DNA of 64,000 bases. Origin: Macrostomum hystrix. Its lineage: Eukaryota > Platyhelminthes > Macrostomidae. The first letter of the stretch is position 1; every line of letters begins with the position of its first letter. The notes under the pieces were generated by a model. That model did not search any database. It saw only the letters and a program-made list of their open reading frames with translations, and had not been told where the DNA came from. Shown piece by piece: positions 46,757 to 58,391 of this stretch. The position numbers were made by a program, and so were the translations under genes. The stretch is taken from contig CATNEN010000011.1 in the NCBI GenBank assembly GCA_950097015.1, forward strand, positions 3,624,501 to 3,688,500, written 5' to 3'.

Positions 46757-49605
46757 GTGAGAGAGTGAGAGCACAAGTATTATGATAAAATCCGCACTAC
46801 GAGCCTTTTATATATCTGCTCTGCATTATTTTATTGCCTAAGTAATGCGTCATGATTATTGCGTAACGCTCATAGTTAACTTCAAAGATTAGCCGTAGAG
46901 TCCCAGGGTGGGAAAAGTACGGCCCGCGGACCAGATACGCCCCTCGAAGCTTCCAAATCCGGCCCGTTACCCCTTCCGACTCCTACAGTATCCTCTTTGC
47001 CCTGTCTCATCTCTCCTCGGCCTCGTCTCTTCCGTGTCTCATCTTTCCCCAGTCTCGCCTCTCCTGCGTCTCATATCTCGCGTGTCTCATCTCTCCTGTT
47101 TCTAATCCATCTTGTGTCTCATCTCTCCTGTTTCTAATCCATCTTGTGTCTCATCTCTCCTGTTTCTAATCCATCTTGTGTCTCATCTCTCCTGTTTCTA
47201 ATCCATCTTGTGTCTCATCTCTCCTGTTTCTAATCCATCTTGTGTCTCATCTCTCCTGTTTCTAATCCATCTTGTGTCTCATCTCTCCTGTTTCTAATCC
47301 ATCTTGTGTCTCATCTCTCCTGTTTCTAATCCATCTTGTGTCTCATCTCTCCTGTTTCTAATCCATCTTGTGTCTCATCTCTCCTGTTTCTAATCCATCT
47401 TGTGTCTCATCTCTCCTGTTTCTAATCCATCTTGTGTCTCATCTCTCCTGTTTCTAATCCATCTTGTGTCTCATCTCTCCTGTTTCTAATCCATCTTGTG
47501 TCTCATCTCTCCTGTTTCTAATCCATCTTGTGTCTCATCTCTCCTGTTTCTAATCCATCTTGTGTCTCATCTCTCCTGTTTCTAATCCATCTTGTGTCTC
47601 ATCTCTCCTGTTTCTCATCCATCTTGTGTCTCATCTCCCTTTTTCATCTCTTCTCTGTCTCATATCTCTAAGAGAGATGTGATTTCGGAACTCGTTTGGG
47701 CCATAGAATAATGCGCATAAGACGTAATGTGTATTATGTCTTTGGCGGCGATCACTTTCAAGGCTTCGGCATACTACACAATCAACTATTGTGTCACAGA
47801 CATGGAAATAATTAGTATTTTACGTTTAGCATACAAATATAATATAATGCATACAAATACATTCTCGCAAAATAATGTATGAACGAGTTAGCAAATAATA
47901 AAACTACATGCCAAAAAACTATATTTATCTAATTTTAATAGCATACATACGTAGTTTAACTACTGGTAACGCAAAAGCTACAAGCTATATTTACGACTGC
48001 ATTCGGCCAACTACGCTTGCACAAGTATATGACGTACAAGTATTATTTTATTGAGTCGTGTGTTGGGTTAGAACTAGTTCGTAATTAAAATACGAACGCA
48101 AGGGGAAAAACTTCCCGTGAATCGATTTACATAACAACATTCGCCTAATCATTTCCATTAACGAAGCATCGACGCCTGGAGAAAAAGTACCTGGTTTCAA
48201 ACTGAGGCCGACGGTAGAGCATGTCCAGTCCATCCGTGTGTGCAGCTACCCTCCCATGGCGCCACTGCAGCCTGACCGTATCTCCAGATCGAAAATCGCC
48301 AAGTCTATGCAGTCGTTGAAAGAGATAGAACCTGCTTCATCGCCTTGTCACGTTGTGCAAGCAGCACCTCCTGGAAAGGAGGGGAAGCAGCTCAGAGTGA
48401 GCACCAGTTTCCTTGAGAAGCGACTGTTGCGGAGTCTCAGCACTCTGCAGGGCCAGCTGTTCGTCACACTCAAGTGGCTACTCAAGAAAGCAGTCCGCCA
48501 CAACGGATTCCGGTCATATCACGCGAAGACCATCATTTTCCGGATGCTAGAAGAGACACCGGCAGAACAGTGGAAGCCGGAGAATCTCGTGAGTCTAACG
48601 AGACGCTCGCTGAAGATGCTGCTTGATGGAATTGAGAGCGGCTACAAATCAGACAAACCTGATGGTCGGATTCTGGATCACTACTTCCTAAGCGACGCCG
48701 CTGTTTATCTCAGAGGATTGGACATGGGTTCGGATGAGAGTGTGATTGAAGGCATGAATCAAGCAGCCAAAGCTATTCGATATGTCATTGAAAAGCTGCC
48801 TGAGCTCCTGGTGCAATTCAAGGACAGCCTGCGACCAGTCACCAACTCGGGTCGGTTCCACTTCCATCCTTTCCTCATTTTACCATTTCTGCATCACGTT
48901 TCGATATCAAGCTTAGAGAAAGTTGAATACATTGAAATCTACGACGTTGTAAGAGAGTCGGTTCTTCGTCTCTCTGACGAAAACTGCAACCGCGAGTCAA
49001 TGATGACTTTCTTGAAGCAAATAATTGAGAAGCTGCCAGACTGTGCCCGGTCAGCGCGAGAGTCTCTGAAAGCGTTGACATACCTGAAGTTCGGTGACCG
49101 AGCGAAAGCGGAGGAAATCATAGACAACTGCATGGATTTCAGCGTGAGCAGAGGCATCAAGTGGAGTCCGGAAAAGTCAACGGATGACGCGACCTCAGAC
49201 TATGTTTGGAAATACCTGGAAAACAAAAAAGACTCCACATGGAAGTTCAGCTTTCAATTTTCGCATCCTCCAAAGCTTCCCTTCGAAAATGAGCTTAAAA
49301 ACATCTTACCCTTAAAATTCGAAGAATACATGGACGGTTATTATCTAAACATCGAAGCTCTCCTTCATGCTCTCCGCTATGAGATGTTAAAATCGACAGA
49401 GAAGTCAACTCAAGACTGGATCCGGCATGTGGTCCACAGTGAGGAAGCGGACGAACAGGAGCTTGCGGTGGCTGCGGTGAGCAGTACAGACGTGGAGCTG
49501 CTGCTACGTCTGCAGAAGAAGTTTATTAAAATTCGCGGCTGCTCTCCTGATTGGCTTGAGGAAAAGATCGATCAGATCAATCAGGCCGGCAGATTTGCAC
49601 CGTAA
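45430..49605 (+). CDS. Ankyrin-repeat / Mab-21 (cGAS-like receptor) fusion protein, two exons
   Basis: Proposed exons are 45430-46756 and 48167-49605, about 921 residues. Seven ankyrin repeats span about residues 63-285 (NGKTALYMASEEGHQETVDL and similar). A nucleotidyltransferase start follows: GSFSEG at 380-385, then SDIDVL with D402 and D404 as the likely metal-binding pair. After the intron come VPGFKL, VEHVQSIRVC, then the Mab-21 helical half (LLRSLSTLQGQLFVTLKWLL, SYHAKT, LEETPAEQW, HYFL). A helical extension of about 270 residues ends the protein. cGAS-like receptors make cyclic dinucleotides on sensing nucleic acid, so a sensor role is inferred. Oddities: the usual segment between PGF and the third acidic position is missing, and that position is Glu (VEHV), not Asp. 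Met18 (45481) may be the start. The 48167 acceptor is weak. Confidence 0.75.
46895..46970. mobile_element. hAT-like terminal fragment
   Basis: The stretch CAGGGTGGGAAAAGTACGGC and following CCGCGG resembles the terminal inverted repeat of many hAT elements (CAGGGGTGGGCAAACT type). Only one end is seen, inside the intron, so the call is tentative. Confidence 0.35.
46999..47668. repeat. Minisatellite, 32-bp unit, in the ankyrin/Mab-21 intron
   Basis: About 17 almost identical 32-bp units: TGTCTCATCTCTCCTGTTTC plus TAATCCATCTTG. Diverged 16-bp units (GTCTCATCTCTCCTCG and others) form both edges, so the 32-bp unit arose as a dimer of a 16-bp one. It is the reverse complement of the GGGAGAGATGAGAC motif at 9.1 and 15.5 kb. 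Confidence 0.96.
47669..48166. other. Rest of the ankyrin/Mab-21 intron
   Basis: AT-rich. A missing middle exon of the Mab-21 domain was looked for here and not seen. Confidence 0.45.
48167..49605 (+). CDS. Ankyrin/Mab-21 gene, exon 2 (terminal)
   Basis: It encodes the second half of the Mab-21 domain and the C-terminal helical extension, with TAA at 49603-49605. The start at 48167 (GAAG|CATCG) keeps phase and retains the VPGFKL motif. The acceptor tract is poor, so the border could be elsewhere between 48121 and 48260. Confidence 0.72.
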
Positions 49606-50158
49606 ATGCCTTCAAACCTGCTTTTATTTTCTCGGTTTAAAAGTTCTCAACATTTTACACCCCGTCAAATGTAACCACTCATGCGATTCAGCGCCATTCT
49701 ATTAATCTAATCGTATTTATTCACGTGTATTAATGCATGAAAAACAAACGCCATATATTTACGTTGTAAAAAAGTTTTCAAATTCCGATTATCTCTATCT
49801 GACCCCCAAAAGTTACCACATACAAAGGTGACTCTATGTTCTTGGCTCTCGCCTGTGCGCTTTCTAATCTTCCATTGAATTTTGCATAAATTCATGTTAT
49901 TGACCACTTCAATAAGAAGGGTGGGAAAATACTCGTATGTCTTAAAAGACCGGAAGTTTTACAGTTTATATTTTAAAAAGTTGATTGTAAAATTTAGTAG
50001 AGCATTGCTTATTGTATTTTGGAAGTAGATATAACGCTCTGCTTTTGATATAACATACCTAACATGTTTTTTGTTGACTCAACATGCTGCCCTAAGGAGT
50101 TTCTCAAAGTTTCTTACAAAGAACCAATATCTCCCCGAAGGGGGGCAAAACTTGCTAG

Positions 50159-50360
50159 TTAATTTAACTAAGAGTTCTAGTTAAACTACACTTTTTGAAT
50201 TTTTGAATTATTAATCTTAATTTTGAATTATATTTTTTTACTTTTTCATTTTTTCTATTTTTTCAATTTAAGGACCGGCCGAAAGGTATGCTTTAATTCC
50301 AATTAATCATGTTTATTTATGGACGGTTCAAATTGACCCGAACATGCTTAGTTGCAGCAA
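50159..50360 (+). repeat. Left 200-bp direct repeat flanking a minisatellite
   Basis: It begins TTAATTTAACTAAGAGTTCT, with a hairpin TTAACTA...TAGTTAA, and ends ACATGCTTAGTTGCAGCAA. It matches 51601-51800 at roughly 90% by eye. Confidence 0.85.
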
Positions 50361-50386
50361 CCTGCGAAAAACAAAACACACGAACC

Positions 50387-51539
50387 TGTGATTTCCAGCC
50401 CTCTATCTACATGTGCCACTCAGTCTCGGATTCTGTGATTTCCAGCCCTCTGTCTACATGTGCCACTCAGTCTCGGATTCTGTGATTTCCAGCTCTCTGT
50501 CTACATGTGCCACTCAGTCTCGGATTCTGTGATTTCCAGCCCTCTGTCTACATGTGCCACTCAGTCTCGGATTCTGTGATTTCCAGCCCTCTGTCTACAT
50601 GTGCCACTCAGTCTCGGATTCTGTGATTTCCAGCCCTCTATCTACATGTGCCACTCAGTCTCGGATTCTGTGATTTCCAGCTCTCTATCTACATGTGCCA
50701 ATCAGTCTCGGATTCTGTGATTTCCAGCCCTCTATCTACATGTGCCACTCAGTCTCGGATTCTGTGATTTCCAGCTCTCTGTCTACATGTGCCACTCAGT
50801 CTCGGATTCTGTGATTTCCAGCCCTCTGTCTACATGTGCCACTCAGTCTCGGATTCTGTGATTTCCAGCCCTCTATCTACATGTGCCACTCAGTCTCGGA
50901 TTCTGTGATTTCCAGCCCTCTATCTACATGTGCCACTCAGTCTCGGATTCTGTGATTTCCAGCTCTCTGTCTACATGTGCCACTCAGTCTCGGATTCTGT
51001 GATTTCCAGCCCTCTGTCTACATGTGCCACTCAGTCTCGGATTCTGTGATTTCCAGCCCTCTGTCTACATGTGCCACTCAGTCTCGGATTCTGTGATTTC
51101 CAGCCCTCTGTCTACATGTGCCACTCAGTCTCGGATTCTGTGATTTCCAGCTCTCTATCTACATGTGCCAATCAGTCTCGGATTCTGTGATTTCCAGCCC
51201 TCTATCTACATGTGCCACTCAGTCTCGGATTCTGTGATTTCCAGCTCTCTGTCTACATGTGCCACTCAGTCTCGGATTCTGTGATTTCCAGCCCTCTGTC
51301 TACATGTGCCACTCAGTCTCGGATTCTGTGATTTCCAGCCCTCTGTCTACATGTGCCACTCAGTCTCGGATTCTGTGATTTCCAGCCCTCTATCTACATG
51401 TGCCACTCAGTCTCGGATTCTGTGATTTCCAGCTCTCTATCTACATGTGCCACTCAGTCTCGGATTCTGTGATTTCCAGCCCTCTATCTACATGTGCCAC
51501 TCAGTCTCGGATTCTGTGACTTCCAGCCCTCTATCTACG
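50387..51539. repeat. Minisatellite, 47-bp unit, about 24 copies
   Basis: The unit contains TGTGATTTCCAGCCCTCTGT and CTACATGTGCCACTCAGTCT, with few variants (CCC or CTC; TGTC or TATC; one CCAATC type). The variants form repeating series. It is enclosed by two 200-bp direct repeats. Confidence 0.97.
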
Positions 51540-51600
51540 GGCTCGTACTTCTTTCAAAAACTTGAATTTTGAATTTCTAATTCTGAGCTGTACTCAAACA

Positions 51601-51800
51601 TTAATTTAACTAAGAGTTCTAGTTAAACAACACTTTAAATTAATGAATTATGAACCTTAAATTTGAATTTGATTTTTTGACTTTTTTATTTTTTCAATTC
51701 TTTCAATTTAAAGACCGGCCGAAAGGTATGCTTTAATTCAAATTAATCATGTTTATTTATAGACGGTTCAAATTGACCCAAACATGCTTAGTTGCAGCAA
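51601..51800 (+). repeat. Right 200-bp direct repeat flanking the minisatellite
   Basis: Same orientation and borders as 50159-50360, including the TTAACTA...TAGTTAA hairpin and the ACCGGCCGAAAGGTATGC block. Confidence 0.85.
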
Positions 51801-52029
51801 GTTATGACAATTTTCTTACTTACTCGTAATTTTTAGTAATTTTATCGACTCTGACTACAGTCAGTAGTATATGGCTGTCGTCGGTGTCCCAATAGATTTG
51901 AGCACAGTTTATCGAGTCGGATTCGATTGGAAATCAATCTAGAAACAATTTCCTACACGACTGAGTTGGTTTCATTATTACAAATGATTTCTACTCGAAC
52001 TTATTAACCTGGAAAGTCACCTAGAAAAT

Positions 52030-53370
52030 TTGACGAAACATGCGAAAATATTTCAAGTACCTAGCCGATTGCTAGCTACTGCTTCCATACTATTAGGTAC
52101 TGTGTTTTCTAAACTATTTTCGGTTGGGAAATTCATTCTAGGCGGTCCGAGCTCAATATCTTTGGGAGAAAAAAGTTATGACAATTTTCTTAGTAATTTT
52201 ATCGAACTCAGATTACCCAAAGTTACTTCACGTTGCGACAGAGTTCGGTAGCGTCTGCCACGACCGCAAGTGCCACGCAGCCTTTGAGTCCGCCATCGAC
52301 AGAACCGAACGCGTTCCCAAGATTCGGCACATTCTGTGGAAATCTGAACGTGTGTCGACCTACTTCGCCAAGCAGCTGAATTCGTGGCTGAAAATTCATC
52401 CCGATTGGACCTATGTTCTGTGGCGCGACCAAGATCTGGTGGGCTTCGTTGCGAAGTACTATCCAGGTGTGCTGCAGAGATTCCGGTCGCTCAAGCATCA
52501 CATCATGCGAGTAGACATGATTCGCTACCTGATACTGCAACACGTGAGTCCCAGAAAATCAGTACTCAATCCACAACGATGAATTTGACTCAGCTGGTTT
52601 GCCAGCTGAAAATAGCAGATACTCCGATACTCAAATAGAGTATCTGAACAAGCAAGTACAGTAACGACCGATTCTCTTTCAGTTCGGAGGAGTGTACGCG
52701 GACCTGGACTATGTCCTGGTGCGCCCCCTGCACTGGTTTCTCAAGTACCCTGCCACCGTGCCAATCACAGCGGAGGCCATCGCGATGTTCTACTTCGGCC
52801 TGAAGTGGCCCCCGGATCGGCTTGCTAACCCGGCGTTCATGATTTCGGAGCCGCAGCACCCCTTCTTCTCCTACTGCATCCTGAAGCTGGCCGACTCAAG
52901 CCGACTCAAGACATTTTTTTGTTCGCTGGTCCACTGGGGCTCACCACAATGGTGAATCAGTACGCGGCAGAGTTTCGTGCCACAACCGATCCGGGCGGAA
53001 TGGTTCTTGTGCCGCCCTCGCGAGCGTTCGACGCCTTCGCAAACAACAGCTTCTGGGGCAGCACGACCTCATACAAAAAATTTTGGATTAACCACCTGAA
53101 TCACTTGTGCAAGCTGCACATTAAGCCTACAATATGCCACTACAAGAGTATTGCAACGATGTGTACAACCTGGACCCAATCACAGATAAAGGAGACATTT
53201 CATAAGCCCTTCACGACGCGAAGAAGACACGAACATCCTATGATCCTAGAGGTTCGCCAGTGTTTTTCGACAAAACTGTGGATATTCGGAGAGCTGTGCC
53301 AAACATTCTTATGGCAAACAATTTTTATTAGCGTGCGTGCGTCATTGCCTAATAAAAACTCTGTTACCAC
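52030..53370 (+). pseudogene. GT32-type glycosyltransferase pseudogene
   Basis: Related to DXD sugar transferases of the Gly_transf_sug/GT32 group, type II Golgi enzymes that use nucleotide sugars. A hydrophobic anchor (RLLATASILLGTVFSKLFSV) lies at 52066-52125. The catalytic start (KIRHILWKSERV, MRVDMIRYLI) ends at a GTGAGT donor after 52543. The next exon from 52683 carries the DXD motif in FGGVYADLDYVLVRPL. Breaks are a frame change near 52200-52240, a frame change near 52900 beside a duplicated GCCGACTCAA and a T7 run, another near 53110 and an in-frame TAA near 53195. The intact relative at 59329-59976 shows which frame is ancestral. Splice signals are still good, so decay is recent. Confidence 0.8.
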
Positions 53371-54113
53371 TGATGCCCTCTGCCAAGTGGTCTCTGACTC
53401 CAACATAGACATACACGGCTACACCACCTACATGAAATTCATAGGGGATTTTTTCGTGCCACTAATTACTAGAACCAAGTCCCATCCTTTGAGCCGCATA
53501 TTCAGAAATGGGCAGCCGGGTAGCTAACTAGACAAACATATTAGTTTGATTTGAAAAGCAGGCCAGCTGCTTTAAATAAGGGTTGACAATTTTTCTCGTA
53601 CTTTGCTATTACTACAAGACATTATTATGCGTACACACATAATGGGTGCTGATTTTCAATTGTTTCAGTATCGCTTGTTGTACGAGCCACAGTATTTATA
53701 TTTTTAGATAGGACTCTGCACTCCTAACTACGAGAACAGTGATAACGATTAATGATAACCACTCTGATGATAAACACTCTCTTCTCTGCACAAGGGTTTA
53801 CTAGAAATATTTAGTGCCACTGAATGGCAGGCTTAACTACTGAATTGTCTCGAGGGAAGCTAGGCAGCACAGTGGGCTCTGAAGCGCAGTAGACGCTTCT
53901 GTACAATGAGTAATTATTTCCTTGTTTCTGCTTTCATTAGGAAAATAGCTACTATAGTCTAACTTCTTAATTTGTTGCGACGTAAGCACTCTCAGCTGCG
54001 TATGAATCACCACTAACTGCTAGAATGATTTCTCGCAGTTTCACAGAATGCTTCTCCCCAAATCTCTCTTTTCTGATCGGTACATGCGAGACAGGTACAT
54101 CGCCATAATCATG
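53371..54113. other. Spacer between the GT32 pseudogene and the LTR element
   Basis: No gene is recognised. Confidence 0.5.
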
Positions 54114-54118
54114 GGAAG

Positions 54119-54399
54119 TGTCGGGCTATGTCAATTGTTAGTGCAGTCACTGTCGTTGTTGTAATAGTTCAGTTTATTTAAGTGCGCGCGCGCCACCCCC
54201 GCCGCTGTTATTTACTTTGATGTGTCTTATACAACCACCCATCCTCCACCCTATTGTTATCTCGTGTGATTGCTGAATCATGCCTGTCTGGCATAATATA
54301 TATTGATCGAAGGTGCACGGCTAGAGTTTGCGCTTGTGACTGTCCTGCAACCTGCTCAATGCGTTTGCTTCTGTTCTTCAATTAACCCACGACTTCACA
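54119..54399 (+). repeat. 5' LTR
   Basis: Starts TGTCGGGCTATGTCAATTGT and ends CCACGACTTCACA. A (GC)n-rich stretch and an ATATATATTGATC segment lie inside. Confidence 0.95.
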
Positions 54400-54411
54400 G
54401 TGGCGACGAAG

Positions 54412-57400
54412 ATGGCTGCGACTATTCCTACACTCTCTGCAAACTCTGATGTTGAGGTTTACATCGAGAGGCTAGATCAGTACCTGGTCTACAAGGAAGT
54501 TAAAGACGAAGCGAAGGTTGCAACCCTGATCACAGTCATTGGAGAAGAGGCATACAAGCTGCTCCGCAACCTGTGCCTGCCAGACGCAGTGTCCTCCAAG
54601 CCCTACGAAACGTTGACACAGCTGCTGAAGGATCACTACGCTCCAAAAACATCAATGCTCTCGGCCAGATTTCGTTTTCAGCAGCGCATCCAGAGACCCG
54701 GCGAGAGCTTCACCGACTTCGTTGCCGGTCTCAAAGCAGCTTCTGAGCACTGCAAGTTCGGCATTTACTCTGACCGAGAGGCTACGCGACCAGCTCATCT
54801 TCGGCATACGCAGTGACGCCCACCGAGCGAAGCTTCTGGAAGTCGAGGATCCGACTTTTGATGCCCTGACTAAGAAGATTGAAACGCTGGAGACGGCAGA
54901 GATGTCCTCATCCGAGATGACACACAGGGCCGAGCCAGTGGCCCACCTGCGCCCGCACAGGAACCCGTCTGGAGCCAAGGGAGTCAAGGACGTCAGCAGG
55001 CAAGCTCCTCGCCGGTCAGCTGCCAGCTTCGCTGACCCAGCTCGGGCAGCGCAGTCGTGCTCGGCCGCAAGTGCGTGTGCAAGCTGCGGCGGCGCCCATA
55101 GTCGGCAGCAGTGTAAGCTGCGCGAGGCCAAATGCTACGGCTGCGGTAAGGTCGGCCACATCCGGAAGGTGTGCAAGTCATCCAGGCTGCACAAAGTAGA
55201 TCCCGAGCCGGCTGAGGCGCAGGAGCCCCTTTTCAGCCTTAGGCAAGGCGGATCAAGCAAGGGACTGGTAGTCAAGTTGCTTGTTCAGGGCAGCCCATGC
55301 TGTTTCGAGGTGGACACCGGGTCCGCCCTCACTGTCATACCCAAGAACCTGCAAGAGGAGGTCCTGCCGGACTTGCGCTTGTCGCCGACCTCCACGGTGC
55401 TGCGTACCTACACTGGAGAAAGCTTTCGGCCAGTCGGGCAGGCGGAGGTCACCGTCCAGCACAACAGCCAGGACCTGCGGCTGCCACTGCTGGTCGTCGA
55501 ACAAGGCGACGTCGCGTTGCTCGGCCGAGACTGGCTGGCGAAGCTGAAACTTGACTGGCCGAGGATCTTCGGGCAAGTCAACTCGGTGACTGGCGAGGCG
55601 GATGGTCTGATCGCGCAGTTTCCCGAGGTCTTCCAAGGCGGCCTGGGCACCTATCGGCACGGCGAGGTGAAGCTGCATATGCCTGCGGAGGCTAAGCCAC
55701 GCTTTTTCAAGGCCAGGCCGGTCCCCTACGCGCTCCGAGAACGCGTTGACGACGAGCTTCGGCGGATGGAGGCGGACGGCATCATCACATCAGTCAAGTA
55801 CTCAGACTGGGCGGCGCCCATCGTGCCCGTGGTTAAGAAGAACGGTGCAGTGCGGATCTGCGGAGACTATAAGCTGACCTACAATGCGGAGGCTACGCCA
55901 GAGCTGTACCCGCTGCCGCGCATCGAAGACTTGTTCGCTAAGTTGGGCGGCGGCTGCAAGTGGTCCAAGCTGGACATGTCGAACGCCTTTCTGCAGCTGC
56001 CCCTGTCTAAGGACAGTAAGATTTTCTTGACCATCAATACGCATCGAGGTCTGTTCCAGCTGAACCGCATGCCATTTGGCATCAACTGCACCAACTGCCG
56101 TGTTCCAGCGCACGCTCGACTCTCTGCTCGGTGACCTGGAGTCGGTGCAAGTCTTCGTTGACGATATCCTGGTGACAGGCAGAACTCTGCAGCATCATCG
56201 CGAGAATCTCACCAAGGTCCTTCAACGCCTCCAGGAGGCGGGTCTACGGTTAAACAAGGACAAGTGCGAGTTCTTCCGCGACTCGGTCGATTACCTGGGC
56301 CATCGGATCGACAGCCAAGGTCTGCGGCCGCTGGCGGAGAAGGTGACGGCAGTGCAGGACGCGCCGGCGCCCACTGATTGCAGTCAGCTTCGAGCCTATC
56401 TCGGCATGCTAACTCACTACGGTAAGTTTCTGCCTCATCTGTCTACCGTGGTCGCTCCGCTCAACCAGTTGCTGACTAAGAACGCCCGCTGGTGCTGGGG
56501 AGAGCCCCAGCAGCTGGCCTTCCAGAGGTCCAAGCGCCTACTGCTCGAGTCTCCGGTGCTTGTTCACTACGACTCGAAGCTGCCGCTGCGATTAGAGTGC
56601 GATGCCAGCCCCTACGGACTCGGCGTGGTGCTGACACATCGCATGGACGGCCAGGACCGAGCGATCGCCTTCGCCAGCCGCAGCCTGACTACGGCTCAGA
56701 AGGGCTACTCGCAGCTGGACAAAGAGGCCCTTGCGATCATGTTCGGCCTCCAGCGTTTCAATCAGTTCCTGCAAGGCCGCAAATTTGTCATCGTGACCGA
56801 CCACAAGCCGCTCCTGGGACTTCTAGGCGAGCACAAAGGCATCCCTGAGCACGCGGCTGCCCGCATGCAGCGCTGGGCGATCCGCTTGGCTGGTTATGAC
56901 TACGCGCTTGAGTTCCGGCCCACCAGCAAACACGCAAACTGCGATTCACTGTCCCGGCTGCCGCTGCCAAGACAGTTCGAGGAGGAGCCGGCCGTAAACG
57001 CCCTGCTGCTCGACGAGGAGACCGGGTCTGCTATCACGGCTCAGGCGGTGGCACGGCACACGCGTTCGGATGCTACCCTCGGCCGGGTGCTTCGCTGCCT
57101 GCAGACTGGCGCCCCGATGGCGTCGTCGGACTTGACAGACTTCACGAGGCGGCAAGACGAGCTGAGCGAGCAGGGCTGCGTGCTGTGGGGTGCCCGAGAG
57201 GTACCGACGGCCCTGCGGCAAGGCGTGCTGGATGAGCTTCACCAGGCGCACCCCGGCATCAACCGCATGCGAGCGCTGGCCCGCAGCTACATCTGGTAGC
57301 CCGGTCTGGACAGGCAGCTCGAGACGACCGTCAAGGCCTGCCGGACCTGCATGCTGAACCAGGCCGATCCGCCCAAGGCGCCGGTGCAGCCGTGGCCGTT

Positions 57401-58333
57401 CCCAGCCGAACCGTGGGCAAGGCTGCACATTGACTTCGCCGGGCCCGTCAACGGCCGCACCTACCTGGTCATTGTGGACGCCTTCAGTAAGTGGCCGGAG
57501 GTTCTGCAGGTGCACAGTGTGACGGCGGCGGCGACCATTGGGCGTCTTCGTGAGGTTGTTCGCGAGACTGGGCATTCCGCGCGTGCTGGTCTCTGACAAC
57601 GGCACGCAGTTTACCTCAGGGGAGTTCAGCGAGTTCACCAGGCGCAACGGCATTCGTCACGTCTTCTCGGCGCCCTTCCACCCGGCCACGAACGGCCAGG
57701 CGGAGAGATTCGCGCAGGTGCTCAAGCGACATCTGCTCAAGAGCGGCCACTCGACAGCCGCACTGCAACAAATGCTAATTTCCTACCGCAACACGCCGCA
57801 CTCAATCACCGGCGCGGCCCCCAGTCAGCTGCTCATCGGTCGCAGACTACGCAGCCGGCTGGACCTACTGATGCATGCAGCAGCGCCAAGAGCAGCAAGT
57901 GGAGCAGCAGCCGCGAGCACGCGAGTTCCATGCCGGCGACCCAGTGCTGCTGCGCGACTTCAGCTCGGATGCCAGGACCGGCGGCGGCCGCTGGACAGAG
58001 GGCACTGTCGTTTCCGCCGGGTCCCGCAACTGCGCCGTCGATGTTCGCGGAACTATCCACCGGCGGCACACAAACCAGCTGCTGTCGGCCGCCCTCCCAC
58101 CGCCGACAACTCCCGTGACCCCGCTAGTAGTCACAGCCGAGGCACCGTCGACCTTGGCGGAGCCTGGCGGTCAGGAAATCGAGGCGCCAACAGTCGGGGC
58201 AGCCGCCGACGCCACCGACGCCGCCGACGCCACCGACGCCGCCGACGCTAGCGATGCAACGTCCCCGACAGACACACCAGCTCGTCGCTACCCGCTACGG
58301 CAAAGGCAACCACCCGAGCGGTTGCAATCGTGA
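54412..58333 (+). pseudogene. gag-pol of the Ty3/gypsy element, with several breaks
   Basis: The first ATG is at 54412. Gag includes a capsid-like region and the CCHC zinc knuckle CYGCGKVGHIRKVC (55133-55174). Protease has its Asp in FEVDTGSALTVIP (near 55313). RT shows YPLPRIEDLF and the FVDD active site (56154-56165). RNase H begins with ECDASPYGLG and includes TDHKPL. Integrase has an HHCC finger (H..HPGINRMR, then CRTC) and the DFAG...SDNGTQF core. Breaks are frame changes near 54760, 56090, 57540 and 57880 and an in-frame TAG at 57297-57299. The gag frame change falls inside gag, not at a gag/pol border, so it is damage and not programmed shifting. Confidence 0.9.
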
Positions 58334-58391
58334 TTAGGGACTCGAATGGACTATGCGGATCGACTGGGATGTTTCTAGCCTAGGGGGGAGA

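Noticed and set aside
46908-47105. Possible middle exon of the Mab-21 domain
   Set aside because: The frame encodes hAT-like terminal sequence and repeat; no Mab-21 motifs.
54722-54816. Programmed gag-pol frameshift
   Set aside because: The frame change lies inside gag, upstream of the zinc knuckle, and further random breaks follow; damage is the simpler reading.
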